A DNA stretch of 64,000 nt from Scandinavium ludwigii_A. GTDB taxonomy: Bacteria; Pseudomonadota; Gammaproteobacteria; Enterobacterales; Enterobacteriaceae. Positions within the stretch are counted from its first letter, which is position 1. The number at the start of each line of letters is the position of its first letter. The notes under the pieces were generated by a model that saw only the letters and a list, made by a program, of their open reading frames with translations, was not told the DNA's origin and searched no databases. This document shows positions 7,362 to 16,417 of this stretch, piece after piece. The translations under genes and the position numbers were made by a program. The stretch is from contig CP191518.1 of assembly GCA_050516505.1 (NCBI GenBank), positions 2,666,001 to 2,730,000 of the forward strand. Reading direction: 5' to 3'.

Positions 7362-8869
7362 CGGCGCTGCTGTGGGCGGCGATGGGGCTGATTTATTTGC
7401 CGCTGCTGCCCGCTGCCGTTCAGCTGCTGATGCCCGCACTGACGCTCGCCAACTGGCAGGCGTTGTTGGGCGACCCGCAGCTTCCTCAGGCGGCGCTGGC
7501 GACGATGGGCTCCACGCTTATCGCTGTCGTCGGCGCCTTCGCCCTCGCGCTATCGGTGATGGCGGCGTTATGGCCCTCTCAGCAATGGCAACGTCTGGCG
7601 GCCCGCCTGCCGCTACTGCTCGCCCTGCCGCATGTGGCATTCGCCAGCGCGGCGTTACTGCTGTTTGCCGAAGGCGGTTGGTTGTTCCGCCAGTTCCCGC
7701 AATTTACCCTGCCGATTGACCGCTATGGCATCGGGCTGGGGCTGACGTTGGCGGTGAAAGAGAGCGTGTTTTTGCTGTGGGCGATGTATGCCCTGGTCGC
7801 TGAAAAGGGATTAGCCGAACAGTGCCTGGCGCTGCGCAGCCAGGGTTACGGTCGCTGGCAATGCGTGGCGTGGATTGTGCTGCCGCGTTTGCTGCCTCAG
7901 CTGCGTATTGTCCTGCTGGCGACTGCCGCCTGGACACTCTCTGCCGTCGACGTGGCGCTGATCCTCGGCCCCGGCAACCCGCCGACACTGGCGGTGCTGG
8001 CCTGGCAGTGGCTGTCTCAGGGTGATGCCTTGCAGCAAGCGCAAGGCTCGCTGGCGTGCCTGATTCTGTGTTTGATGCTGGCAGTGCTGGTGCTCGTCGC
8101 TCATCTGCTGTGGCGCGCCTTCCGCGCTCGAGTACCTGACTTTCAGGGCGTTCGCCACCCGCAACCGCTGGCATTACCGGGCAACGTGCTGGCCTGGCTG
8201 CTGCCGCTCAGCGGCGTGCTGTGCGCGGTAACGCTGGGGCTGCTTTCCGACAGCCAACTGGCGAATATTGACAGCATCAACAACAGTCTGTGGCTGGCGC
8301 TCGGTGCATCGCTGCTCAGCCTGGCGCTCTGTTTGTTGTGGCTGGAATACGGCCCTCAGCGCTGCTGGGCCTGGATTTGGCTGCCGCTGGTGCTGCCCGC
8401 CTTGCCTCTCGCCGCCGGGCAATATCAGCTGGCGCTGCTAAGCTGGCAGGACGGTGAATGGTTGACGGTGCTGTGGGGGCATTTGCTGTGGGTGGTGCCG
8501 TGGATGCTGTTTATTCTGCTGCCCGCCTGGCGACGGCTCGACCCGCGCCTGCTGACGATTGCCCGCACACTCGGCTGGCGTCGCTGGCGCTGCTTCTGGT
8601 GGGTGAAATGTCCGCTGCTGCTGCGCCCGATCCTCGCCGCGCTGGCGGTCGGTTTTTCCGTCAGCATCGCGCAATACTTGCCGACGTTGTGGCTCGGGGC
8701 CGGACGTATTACCACCCTCACCACCGACGCCGTGGCCCTCAGCAGCGGCGGCAGTACGCCGATGCTCGCCACTCAAGCCCTGTGGCAACTGCTGCTGCCT
8801 GGCTGTTTTTTCCTGCTCATCGCCCTGCTGTTACGGTGGCTGGGCCATTATCGACAAGGACTCCGTTAA
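7334..8869 (+). CDS. ynjC: ABC transporter permease YnjC (fused double permease)
   Basis: The 511-residue inner-membrane protein has two homologous permease halves in one chain, each with about six hydrophobic helices and an EAA-like cytoplasmic loop (EQCLALRSQGYGRWQCVAW around residue 170; ARTLGWRRWRCFWW around residue 415). Its length equals that of E. coli YnjC. Such fused permeases, as in ThiP or FbpB, form the whole channel alone. It starts inside the end of ynjB and its stop overlaps the ynjD start (TTAATG), giving tight stoichiometry. Base composition is very GC-rich here. Confidence 0.92.
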   Translation: MAAPLRYALTALLWAAMGLIYLPLLPAAVQLLMPALTLANWQALLGDPQLPQAALATMGSTLIAVVGAFALALSVMAALWPSQQWQRLAARLPLLLALPHVAFASAALLLFAEGGWLFRQFPQFTLPIDRYGIGLGLTLAVKESVFLLWAMYALVAEKGLAEQCLALRSQGYGRWQCVAWIVLPRLLPQLRIVLLATAAWTLSAVDVALILGPGNPPTLAVLAWQWLSQGDALQQAQGSLACLILCLMLAVLVLVAHLLWRAFRARVPDFQGVRHPQPLALPGNVLAWLLPLSGVLCAVTLGLLSDSQLANIDSINNSLWLALGASLLSLALCLLWLEYGPQRCWAWIWLPLVLPALPLAAGQYQLALLSWQDGEWLTVLWGHLLWVVPWMLFILLPAWRRLDPRLLTIARTLGWRRWRCFWWVKCPLLLRPILAALAVGFSVSIAQYLPTLWLGAGRITTLTTDAVALSSGGSTPMLATQALWQLLLPGCFFLLIALLLRWLGHYRQGLR

Positions 8870-9501
8870 TGCTGAAAGTGGATGGTCTGACGGTGTCACA
8901 CCGCGGTACAACGTTGCTCAACGGCGTGGATTTTCAGGTGCCAAATGGCGAAATCCTGACGCTGATGGGCGCGTCCGGGAGCGGGAAATCAACGTTACTC
9001 TCCTGGATGGCGGGCGCGCTGGACGGCGCATTTCAGGCTCGCGGCCAACTGTGGCTGAACGATCGGCGATGTGACACCTTGCCTACCGAAGCGCGGCGCA
9101 TCGGCATTCTGTTTCAGGATGCGCTTTTGTTTGACCATTTCAGTGTGGGGCAAAATCTGCAGTTAGCGCTGCCCGCCTCGGTGCCGCGCCCACAGCGACG
9201 CGCCCAGGCTGAAGCTGCGCTCGACAGCGCGGGCTTAGGCGGGTTTTATGCCCGCGACCCGGCTACACTGTCCGGCGGGCAAAGCGCGCGCGTGGCGTTG
9301 CTGCGTTCCCTGCTGGCGCAGCCTGACGCCCTGTTGCTGGATGAACCGTTTAGCGGCCTCGATGCCGCGCTGCGCGACAGTTTCCGCGCATGGGTGTTTG
9401 CCGAAGTGAAACAGCGCCACATCCCGGTGATTCTGGTGACGCATGACGTGGCCGATATCCCGGCCGATGGCCGCTGTCTGCGGCTTGAAAGCTGGGGCTA
9501 A
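8869..9501 (+). CDS. ynjD: ABC transporter ATPase YnjD
   Basis: The 210-residue nucleotide-binding subunit has Walker A GASGSGKST at 34-42, a Q-loop at Gln83, the signature LSGGQ at 134-138, Walker B LLLDEP at 155-160, a D-loop at 162-165 and the switch His192. It powers YnjC for import of the YnjB ligand. The ATG at 8869 overlaps the ynjC stop by one base. A longer in-frame extension from 8458 exists but lies within ynjC, so it is rejected. The protein is slightly shorter than the E. coli one (217). Confidence 0.93.
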   Translation: MLKVDGLTVSHRGTTLLNGVDFQVPNGEILTLMGASGSGKSTLLSWMAGALDGAFQARGQLWLNDRRCDTLPTEARRIGILFQDALLFDHFSVGQNLQLALPASVPRPQRRAQAEAALDSAGLGGFYARDPATLSGGQSARVALLRSLLAQPDALLLDEPFSGLDAALRDSFRAWVFAEVKQRHIPVILVTHDVADIPADGRCLRLESWG

Positions 9502-9576
9502 GCTGCGCCAGCGCAAGGATTTTCCCAAAACGAGGGTCCAGAATGACGCTTCTTTTTTCTTCTGACGGGCAATTCG

Positions 9577-10884
9577 ATGAAACGTGTTTCTCAACTGACC
9601 GCGCTGGCCCTGCTGATCGGGCTGTCCTCTTCGGTTTCTTTCGCGGCTGATATGCTTTCCCCACTCACCTTCTCTCAGCTTCAGCAGCAGAAAGGCGTCG
9701 CCATCGACACCCGTCTGAGCGCGTTCTACAACGGCTGGCCGCAAGCGCTGAATGGCAGTGAAGGCCATGAACCGGCGGCGCTGAATCTCTCCGCCAGCTG
9801 GCTTTCGGCCATGAACGACGCGCAACTGACCGACTGGATCAAACAGCACACGTTGCAGCCTTCCACGCCAGTGGCGCTGTACGGGGCCGATAACGATAAC
9901 GCCGCCGTGGCAGAACGCCTGAAAAAAGCAGGCCTGACCCATGTCAGCCTGCTCGGCGATGCGCTCAGCCAACCGGAACGCCTGCAAAAACTGCCGCACT
10001 TTGAGCAACTGGTGTATCCGCAATGGCTGCATGACATGCAAGAGGGGAAAGCCGTGACCGCCGCGCCGAAAGGCGACTGGAAAGTGATCGAGGCGGCCTG
10101 GGGCGCACCGAAACTTTATCTGCTGAGCCATATTCCGGGGGCGGGCTACATCGACACCAACGACGTCGAAAGTGAACCGCTGTGGAACAAAGTCTCTGAC
10201 GATAAGCTGAAAGCGCTGCTGGCAAAACAGGGTATCCGCCATGACACCACCGTGATTCTGTACGGGCGTGACGTGTACGCCGCCGCGCGCGTGGCGCAAA
10301 TTCTGCTGTATGCCGGGGTGAAAGACGTGCGTCTGTTAGACGGCGGTTGGAAAACCTGGTCCGACGCGGGCCTGCCGGTTGAGCGCGGCATGCCGGGTAA
10401 AACCACGCCTGCACCTGATTTCGGGGCCACGCTTCCGGGCCAGCCGCAACTGATGCTGGATACCGAACAAGCCCGGGGTTTAGTGCATCGCAAAGATGCC
10501 TCGCTGGTCAGCATTCGCTCCTGGCCGGAATTTATCGGCACCACCAGCGGCTACAACTATATCAAGCCAAAAGGTGAGATCGCCGGGGCGCGCTGGGGCC
10601 ATGCGGGCAGCGATTCGACCCATATGGAAGATTTCCACAACCCGGACGGCACCCTGCGCAGCGCCGATGATATCGCGGCGATGTGGGCGCAATGGCACAT
10701 TCTGCCTGCGCAGCAGGTGTCGTTCTACTGCGGTACGGGCTGGCGCGCCTCTGAAGCGTTTATGTACGCCCGCGCCATGGGCTGGAAGAACGTGTCGGTG
10801 TACGACGGCGGCTGGTACGAATGGAGCCAGAACGCGAAGAACCCGGTCAGCCGCGGCGATCGCGGCCCGGACGCCTCGCGTTAA
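9577..10884 (+). CDS. ynjE: periplasmic thiosulfate sulfurtransferase YnjE (three rhodanese domains)
   Basis: The 435-residue protein has the same length as E. coli YnjE and is highly similar along the chain. It has a Sec signal (residues 1-24, ending SFA), then three rhodanese-like domains. Only the last is active: the loop CGTGWR carries the sulfur-accepting Cys385. It moves sulfur from thiosulfate to an acceptor in the periplasm. It follows ynjD after 75 bases and probably shares the ydjZ-ynjBCD operon. Its stop overlaps the stop of ynjF on the other strand by four bases, so no terminator separates the two. Confidence 0.95.
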   Translation: MKRVSQLTALALLIGLSSSVSFAADMLSPLTFSQLQQQKGVAIDTRLSAFYNGWPQALNGSEGHEPAALNLSASWLSAMNDAQLTDWIKQHTLQPSTPVALYGADNDNAAVAERLKKAGLTHVSLLGDALSQPERLQKLPHFEQLVYPQWLHDMQEGKAVTAAPKGDWKVIEAAWGAPKLYLLSHIPGAGYIDTNDVESEPLWNKVSDDKLKALLAKQGIRHDTTVILYGRDVYAAARVAQILLYAGVKDVRLLDGGWKTWSDAGLPVERGMPGKTTPAPDFGATLPGQPQLMLDTEQARGLVHRKDASLVSIRSWPEFIGTTSGYNYIKPKGEIAGARWGHAGSDSTHMEDFHNPDGTLRSADDIAAMWAQWHILPAQQVSFYCGTGWRASEAFMYARAMGWKNVSVYDGGWYEWSQNAKNPVSRGDRGPDASR

Positions 10885-11531
10885 TCTTCACCCGGTCCGG
10901 CAGCACCCTGCTGCCGGGCTTCCAGTGATGCCAGGGTGATATAACCACTCCACACCCGCGTAAACGTCGTCAACCAGCACAGACCGCCGAAGACCCACGC
11001 CATCCACGTAAAGTAACCCGGAAACAGGCAGCTCAAGACAAACAGCGCAATGGTTTCGCTGCCTTCGGTAAACCCGCCGAGATAATAAAACGATTTATGC
11101 GCATAGCCGGGATTGTCGATTTGGTGCTTCGCCGCCAGCGCCGCAAAGGCTAAAAAACTGCTGCCGGTGCCGATAAACGCAAACAGCAGCCAGCCCCCCG
11201 CCAGCGCATTCTCCAGTGGATTCGCCAGAATAAAGCCGAACGGCACCAGGGCGTAAAACAGGAAATCCAGGGCAATATCCAGGAAGCCACCAGCGTCTGT
11301 CAGGCCGCGTCGTCGCGCCAGTGCGCCGTCCAGTCCGTCGAGCAGACGGTTGAGCACAATCGCCACCAGCGCCGGGGCGTACCAGCCCAGCGCCAGAAAC
11401 GGCAGCGCCAGCACACCAATCGCAAAACCCATCAGCGTTATGCCGTCCGGTGTGATGCCTGGCTTGTCGAGTGTCTCCGCCGCCCGGTTGAGCCACGGTT
11501 TGAGACGAGGGTGAAGATGACGGTCAAACAT
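10881..11531 (-). CDS. ynjF: CDP-alcohol phosphatidyltransferase family protein YnjF
   Basis: A 216-residue inner-membrane enzyme. The CDP-alcohol phosphotransferase motif D-G-x2-A-R-x8-G-x3-D-x3-D is visible as DGLDGALARRRGLTDAGGFLDIALD near residues 63-87, with about five membrane helices around it. Such enzymes join CDP-activated lipids to an alcohol, but the E. coli homologue's substrate is not established. ATG 11531 gives the family start MFDRHLHPR. It overlaps the upstream ynjA by eight bases and converges on ynjE with a four-base overlap. The start is set by similarity to E. coli. Confidence 0.9.
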   Translation of the reverse strand: MFDRHLHPRLKPWLNRAAETLDKPGITPDGITLMGFAIGVLALPFLALGWYAPALVAIVLNRLLDGLDGALARRRGLTDAGGFLDIALDFLFYALVPFGFILANPLENALAGGWLLFAFIGTGSSFLAFAALAAKHQIDNPGYAHKSFYYLGGFTEGSETIALFVLSCLFPGYFTWMAWVFGGLCWLTTFTRVWSGYITLASLEARQQGAAGPGED

Positions 11532-12090
11532 GCGGTTTCCCCTGCACGTCGCATAACCCTTGCGAAGGGATATCCAGTGCGGCGTTAAATCGAGCCGAAA
11601 GATTCTGGAATGCCACCAATGCGGTGATTTCACAGATAGTCTCGTCGTCGTAAAAACGCGTGAGCGCCGCTTTTTGCGCCTCGCTGACGAGGGGCGGCGT
11701 GGCGGTCATGGCGTCGGCATAGTCCAGCGCCGCACGTTCGGCTTCGCTGAACAGCGTCGAGCACGGCCAGTGCGCCACCGCCTGCACTTTTTCCAGCGTA
11801 TCGGTGCGCTGTGCCAGTCGCAGAGTGTTGGCGTCAATGCAGAACGCACAATGACACTGTTGCGAAACGCGGGTCATCAGCAGCGCCCGCAGTTCCGGTG
11901 AAAGACGGGCTTTTTTCCGCTCCAGCCAGCCGACAAACAGCGCCACCAGCCAGAAAAGCCGCGGCATCCGTCCCCACCAGCGGGTCGGGTTCAGCACTTC
12001 GCCGTAATGTTTCTTTTGCATTTTGACGATGGGGGCAAGCGAAGGTGGGATTTTGCTCAGTGGCGGTACCCACCGTTGACGTTTTTTCAC
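11524..12090 (-). CDS. ynjA: carboxymuconolactone decarboxylase / AhpD-like protein YnjA
   Basis: The 188-residue protein is similar to E. coli YnjA over its length (PPLSKIP, HYGEVLNP..RWWGR, FQNLSARFN..DIPSQGLC). The AhpD-type active site is the CHCAFC segment around residue 83, with Cys-x2-Cys redox residues. The GTG at 12090 is chosen because GGAG lies seven bases upstream; the ORF itself is longer. In E. coli ynjA lies between ydjZ and ynjB on the other side of the operon. Here it is on the minus strand in front of ynjF, with an eight-base overlap, so it has moved or has an independent ancestry. Confidence 0.85.
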   Translation of the reverse strand: MKKRQRWVPPLSKIPPSLAPIVKMQKKHYGEVLNPTRWWGRMPRLFWLVALFVGWLERKKARLSPELRALLMTRVSQQCHCAFCIDANTLRLAQRTDTLEKVQAVAHWPCSTLFSEAERAALDYADAMTATPPLVSEAQKAALTRFYDDETICEITALVAFQNLSARFNAALDIPSQGLCDVQGKPHV

Positions 12091-12168
12091 CCGGACACTC
12101 CTGCAGATCTTCAGATTTTTCAACGGCAGAGATAGTATGACACGCTCTCAACAGGAACCTTGACCTCT

Positions 12169-12585
12169 ATGCTGAAAACAATTGATGTGGTGGCGGCCAT
12201 TATTGAACGCGCGGGATTGATTTTACTGGCCCAGCGCCCGGCGCATGCCGACCAGCCGGGGCTGTGGGAATTTCCCGGTGGCAAAGTGGAAGCCGGAGAG
12301 TCGCAGCCCGAGGCGCTTATCCGCGAGCTGCATGAAGAGTTGGGCATTGCTGCCCTGCCCGCGACGTATGTGGCGAGCCATCAGCGGGAAGTGTCCGGAC
12401 GCATTATCCATTTACATGCCTGGCATGTGCCGGAATATCACGGCGAGCTGACCGCGCACGAACACAGCCAGCTGGTTTGGGTGCAACCCGAAGAGGCGTT
12501 TGACTGGGAACTGGCACCCGCCGATATCCCGCTGCTGAACGCGTTTATTGCCTTACGCGACGCCAGACCAGCGGGTTCGTGCTGA
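12169..12585 (+). CDS. nudG: (d)CTP / 5-hydroxy-CTP pyrophosphohydrolase NudG
   Basis: A 138-residue Nudix hydrolase. The Nudix box GGKVEAGESQPEALIRELHEELGI is present at about residues 36-59 with all catalytic Glu residues. The E. coli enzyme removes pyrophosphate from damaged pyrimidine nucleotides such as 5-hydroxy-dCTP, cleaning the pool. ATG 12169 matches the family start; the TTG at 12160 is too close to the AGGAA Shine-Dalgarno. The 3' end overlaps ynjH on the other strand by 41 bases. Confidence 0.93.
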   Translation: MLKTIDVVAAIIERAGLILLAQRPAHADQPGLWEFPGGKVEAGESQPEALIRELHEELGIAALPATYVASHQREVSGRIIHLHAWHVPEYHGELTAHEHSQLVWVQPEEAFDWELAPADIPLLNAFIALRDARPAGSC

Positions 12586-12826
12586 GCGTTTTTTCATCAC
12601 GTTGACACTGTAACAGCACGCCTTCGGCTTTCACCACCGCGCCTTCGCTGTAGTTCTGGTTTTGATAGATGCAGCACTGGGCACAGGGCTGCCCACGTTG
12701 ACCGCCGCTGCTAAAAACCTCCGGCGGCACATTTACTTCCACATCCGGCCCGAAGCGCTCTGCAGCCTGCACGCCACTGCCAAGAAGCAACAGCAGCCCC
12801 GCCATCAGATATCGTTTCATTGTCAT
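12545..12826 (-). CDS. ynjH: small secreted DUF1496 protein YnjH
   Basis: The 93-residue protein has a signal peptide (residues 1-22, ending VQA) and a conserved mature part: PDVEVNVPPEVFSSGGQ, a Cys-rich PCAQCC motif and LLQCQRDEKTLSTNPLVW. It is nearly identical to E. coli YnjH in the mature region. Three to four cysteines suggest disulfides in the periplasm. The function is unknown. It overlaps the end of nudG convergently by 41 bases. Confidence 0.9.
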   Translation of the reverse strand: MTMKRYLMAGLLLLLGSGVQAAERFGPDVEVNVPPEVFSSGGQRGQPCAQCCIYQNQNYSEGAVVKAEGVLLQCQRDEKTLSTNPLVWRRVRQ

Positions 12827-13055
12827 TCCTTTTTTCTGGGTTCTCAGATAACTATATCGACCCTTTCGCCGTTTTCTTAAATTTTCGCTGTCATCGTTTT
12901 TGGTTATGACAAGCCGCCCGTTATACGTTTTCCCCTTCTAAGGCGATTTTTCCTTGCCTGCCGCAGCGTCAGCGGAGATAGTCGAAAGAAAGCGACCTGC
13001 AAATAATAAACACACAAACATCATACCGTTATAGACATAAGAGGAACTTATCTTC

Positions 13056-14399
13056 ATGGAACCGACTCTCTCTCTGGAAACTTTCCTGGACCGCGTTCAG
13101 CAACGCGACCCGCATCAGGGCGAATTTGCGCAGGCCGTGCGCGAAGTGATGTCCACCCTGTGGCCGTTCCTGGACGCCAATCCGCGCTATCGTCAGATGT
13201 CGCTGCTGGAACGCCTGGTTGAACCCGAGCGCGTGATCCAGTTCCGCGTCACTTGGGTCGATGACCGTAATCAGGTACAGGTTAACCGCGCCTGGCGCGT
13301 GCAGTTCAACTCGGCGATTGGCCCATTTAAAGGCGGGATGCGCTTTCATCCGTCGGTAAATCTGTCGATCCTCAAATTCCTCGGCTTTGAACAAACCTTC
13401 AAAAACGCGCTCACTACCCTGCCAATGGGTGGAGGCAAAGGCGGTAGCGATTTCGATCCGAAAGGCAAAAGCGAAGGCGAAATCATGCGTTTCTGCCAGG
13501 CACTGATGACCGAGCTGTACCGTCATTTAGGCGCGGACACTGACGTTCCGGCGGGGGATATTGGCGTCGGCGCGCGTGAAGTGGGCTTTATGGCCGGGAT
13601 GATGAAAAAACTCTCCAACAACACCGCCTGCGTCTTTACCGGCAAAGGGCTGTCGTTTGGCGGCAGTCTGATCCGCCCGGAAGCGACGGGCTACGGGTTA
13701 ATCTACTTCACCGACGCGATGCTTAAACGCCACGGTCTGGGTTTCGAAGGGATGCGCGTGGCGGTGTCCGGCTCCGGCAACGTGGCGCAGTACGCGATTG
13801 AAAAAGCGATGGAACTGGGCGCTCGCGTGGTCACCGCGTCGGACTCCAGCGGCACCGTGGTGGATGAAGCCGGGTTTACGGCGGAAAAACTGGCGCGTCT
13901 GGAAGAAATTAAAAGCAGCCGCGATGGCCGCGTGGCGGATTACGCCCGCGAGTTTGGCCTGCAATACCTCGAAGGCCAGCAGCCGTGGTCCGTGCCAGTG
14001 GATATCGCCCTGCCATGCGCCACGCAAAACGAACTCGATGCCGATGCGGCGCGCCTGTTGATTGCCAACGGCGTGAAAGCGGTAGCCGAAGGCGCCAATA
14101 TGCCGACCACGATCGCCGCCACCGATTTATTCCTCGAGGCCGGCGTATTGTTCGCACCTGGCAAAGCCGCGAACGCAGGCGGCGTGGCAACGTCCGGTCT
14201 GGAAATGGCGCAGAACGCCGCACGAATGGGCTGGAAGGCTGAGAAAGTGGATGCCCGTTTACACCACATCATGCTGGATATTCATCAGGCCTGCGTCGAG
14301 TACGGCGGGGAAGGCAAGCAAACGCATTACGTGCGCGGGGCGAACGTCGCCGGATTCGTGAAAGTTGCGGATGCGATGCTGGCGCAGGGTGTGATTTAA
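13056..14399 (+). CDS. gdhA: NADP-specific glutamate dehydrogenase
   Basis: The 447-residue protein, as in E. coli, makes L-glutamate from 2-oxoglutarate, ammonia and NADPH in the cytoplasm. The family signature LPMGGGKGGSDFDPKGKS with the catalytic Lys is at about residues 125-142, and the Rossmann motif GSGNVAQYA is near residue 240. GAGG lies upstream of ATG 13056 at normal distance. The 230-base gap before it presumably holds the promoter; no strong operator is obvious by eye. E. coli ynjI, which lies between gdhA and topB, is missing here and a REP element occupies the gap. Confidence 0.98.
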   Translation: MEPTLSLETFLDRVQQRDPHQGEFAQAVREVMSTLWPFLDANPRYRQMSLLERLVEPERVIQFRVTWVDDRNQVQVNRAWRVQFNSAIGPFKGGMRFHPSVNLSILKFLGFEQTFKNALTTLPMGGGKGGSDFDPKGKSEGEIMRFCQALMTELYRHLGADTDVPAGDIGVGAREVGFMAGMMKKLSNNTACVFTGKGLSFGGSLIRPEATGYGLIYFTDAMLKRHGLGFEGMRVAVSGSGNVAQYAIEKAMELGARVVTASDSSGTVVDEAGFTAEKLARLEEIKSSRDGRVADYAREFGLQYLEGQQPWSVPVDIALPCATQNELDADAARLLIANGVKAVAEGANMPTTIAATDLFLEAGVLFAPGKAANAGGVATSGLEMAQNAARMGWKAEKVDARLHHIMLDIHQACVEYGGEGKQTHYVRGANVAGFVKVADAMLAQGVI

Positions 14400-14416
14400 G
14401 GTTTTAGCGTGTTGAT

Positions 14417-14488
14417 TGCCCGGCGGCGCTGACGCTTGCACGGGCCTACAGGTTTTGTAGGCCTGACAAACGCAGTGCCGTCGGGCAA
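14417..14488. repeat. REP/BIME element between gdhA and topB
   Basis: Two REP-like palindromic units (GCCCGGCGGCGCTGACGCTTG.. and the inverse ..GTGCCGTCGGGC) flank a short CCTACAGGTTTTGTAGG hairpin. It lies between convergent genes, where such elements stabilise mRNA ends or bind gyrase. Confidence 0.85.
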
Positions 14489-14490
14489 GG

Positions 14491-16413
14491 TTATGACGCT
14501 TCGGTTTTCTTCTTCCGCGCCTTACTGAACGTTTTCTTTTTCTGTTCGCCGCCCGGCGCTACCAGCCCACGGAACTGTTTCACCGGCGTGCTGCGCGCCT
14601 GCTGAATTAAGTCAAACAGCGTGCCGACCAGCGGCTGCATGAAATCCTGATAACGGCACTGCTTTTCGCTGATTTGCGTCAACACCGATTCCCAGTGCGC
14701 GGTCATGTCCGGTCGTCCGGCCATTTCCGGCAACGAGTGGATCAGCGCCCTTCCGGCCTCAGACGAATGGATGTAGCGCCCTTTTTTGGTCAGGAACCCC
14801 CGCTTAAACAGCAGTTCGATGATCCCGGCGCGCGTCGCTTCAGTGCCTAAACCATCCGTCGCACGCAGGATCTTCTTCAGATCTTTGTCCTGCACAAAAC
14901 GCGCAATCCCGGTCATCGCGGAAAGGATGGTGGCATCGGTGAAATGGCGCGGCGGCTGGGTCTGACGTTCAACCACTTCACCTTTTTCGCACAGCAGTTC
15001 GTCGCCCTTCGCCACCACCGGCAGCGGCGTGCCATCGTTATCTTCGTCACGCTCTTTATTACCGAGCAGCGTACGCCAGCCTGCTTCCGCGAGGAATCGC
15101 GCTTTGGCGATGAATTTACCGTTGGCGATATCCAAATCAATCTGACATTTGCGGAACACCGCATCCGGGCAGAACTGCATCAAATATTGACGGGCCACCA
15201 GCTCATACACTTTGGCTTCGTTGTCGGTCATTCTCACCGATGAACTGCGCGCCGTGGGGATGATGGCATGGTGGGCATCGACCTTTTTGTCATCCCAGCA
15301 GCGGTTGCGAATTTCAGGATCAACAACCGGCTGCGGAAGCAGACCAGAGGCGTGCACGCTGATGGCGTTCAGCACTGCCTGGCGTCCGGCAAAATGCTCT
15401 TCCGGCAGATAGCGGCTGTCGGAACGCGGATAAGTAATGAGCTTGTGGGTTTCGTACAGCTTCTGGCAGATATCCAGCACGTTCTGCGCGCTGAAACCAA
15501 AGCGTTTGGCGGCTTCAATCTGTAAAGACGAAAGCGAAAACGGCAGCGGGGCCGGTTCTGAATCCCGTTTATCATTATACGCGGTGACCATGGCAGGTTG
15601 CCCGGCGATGCGCGCCAGGACGTGATCGGCCAGCGGGCGATGCAGCAACCGCCCCTCTTCATCCTGATACGGCTCGCAGGCTTCGCTCGGCTGCCACGTG
15701 GCGGTGAAACGCTCGTCGGCAGGGGTGACGATATGCGCCTTCACGTCGAAGAAATCTTTCGAGACGAAGTTTTCAATTTCTTCATCACGACGCACCACCA
15801 GCCCAAGCACCGGCGTTTGCACCCGGCCAACGGAGAGCACGCCCTGATAGCCCGCGTTGCGGCCCAGCAGCGTGTATGCGCGGGTCATGTTGATGCCGTA
15901 CAGCCAGTCGGCACGTGCGCGGGCTAGCGCCGATACGCACAGCGGAATGAAATCGTTGTTGGAGCGCAGGCGGGAAATCGCGCGTTCGACCGCCGAGGGA
16001 TTAAGATCGTTAATCAGACAGCGCTGCACCTGTCGGCGTTTTTCCGCGGGCATGTCGAGATAATCCAGCACTTCATCTACCAGCAGTTGCCCTTCTCTGT
16101 CCGGGTCACCCGCGTGGATAACTTCGGTGGCGTCGTTCAGCAGGCGCTTGATGGCGTTCAGCTGTTTGGTCACCGACGGTCGCGGTTGCAGCCGCCATTT
16201 TTCCGGCACAATCGGCAAGTCCATCAGATTCCAGCGCGCATAACGGCTGTCGTAGACATCCGGCTGCGCCTGTTCCAGCAGGTGACCGATACACCAGGTA
16301 ACGACCTGGCCGTTACCACATTCGATAAAGCCATCGCCCCGGCGATGCGGCTTAGGCAGAACGTCGGCGATGGCACGGGCCAGACTCGGTTTTTCCGCAA
16401 TAAACAAGCGCAT
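14491..16413 (-). CDS. topB: DNA topoisomerase III
   Basis: The 640-residue type IA topoisomerase is slightly shorter than E. coli TopB (653). It opens with the Toprim domain MRLFIAEKPSLARAIAD and has the acidic triad HAGDPDREGQ. The active-site region LITYPRSDSRYLP contains the catalytic Tyr. The C-terminus is Lys-rich (QKKKTFSKARKKKTEAS), as expected for DNA binding. It decatenates and relaxes DNA and resolves replication intermediates. It lies four bases downstream of selD, so the two are cotranscribed. Confidence 0.97.
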   Translation of the reverse strand: MRLFIAEKPSLARAIADVLPKPHRRGDGFIECGNGQVVTWCIGHLLEQAQPDVYDSRYARWNLMDLPIVPEKWRLQPRPSVTKQLNAIKRLLNDATEVIHAGDPDREGQLLVDEVLDYLDMPAEKRRQVQRCLINDLNPSAVERAISRLRSNNDFIPLCVSALARARADWLYGINMTRAYTLLGRNAGYQGVLSVGRVQTPVLGLVVRRDEEIENFVSKDFFDVKAHIVTPADERFTATWQPSEACEPYQDEEGRLLHRPLADHVLARIAGQPAMVTAYNDKRDSEPAPLPFSLSSLQIEAAKRFGFSAQNVLDICQKLYETHKLITYPRSDSRYLPEEHFAGRQAVLNAISVHASGLLPQPVVDPEIRNRCWDDKKVDAHHAIIPTARSSSVRMTDNEAKVYELVARQYLMQFCPDAVFRKCQIDLDIANGKFIAKARFLAEAGWRTLLGNKERDEDNDGTPLPVVAKGDELLCEKGEVVERQTQPPRHFTDATILSAMTGIARFVQDKDLKKILRATDGLGTEATRAGIIELLFKRGFLTKKGRYIHSSEAGRALIHSLPEMAGRPDMTAHWESVLTQISEKQCRYQDFMQPLVGTLFDLIQQARSTPVKQFRGLVAPGGEQKKKTFSKARKKKTEAS

Positions 16414-16417
16414 GCGG

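Noticed and set aside
8458..8868. Long N-terminal extension of ynjD
   Set aside because: It lies wholly inside ynjC in another frame, and ATG 8869 gives the correct ABC start.
9235..10299. 354-codon minus-strand frame across ynjD and ynjE
   Set aside because: It is antisense to two well-supported genes, and its composition (Gln/Arg/His-rich) is typical of a shadow of GC-rich genes.
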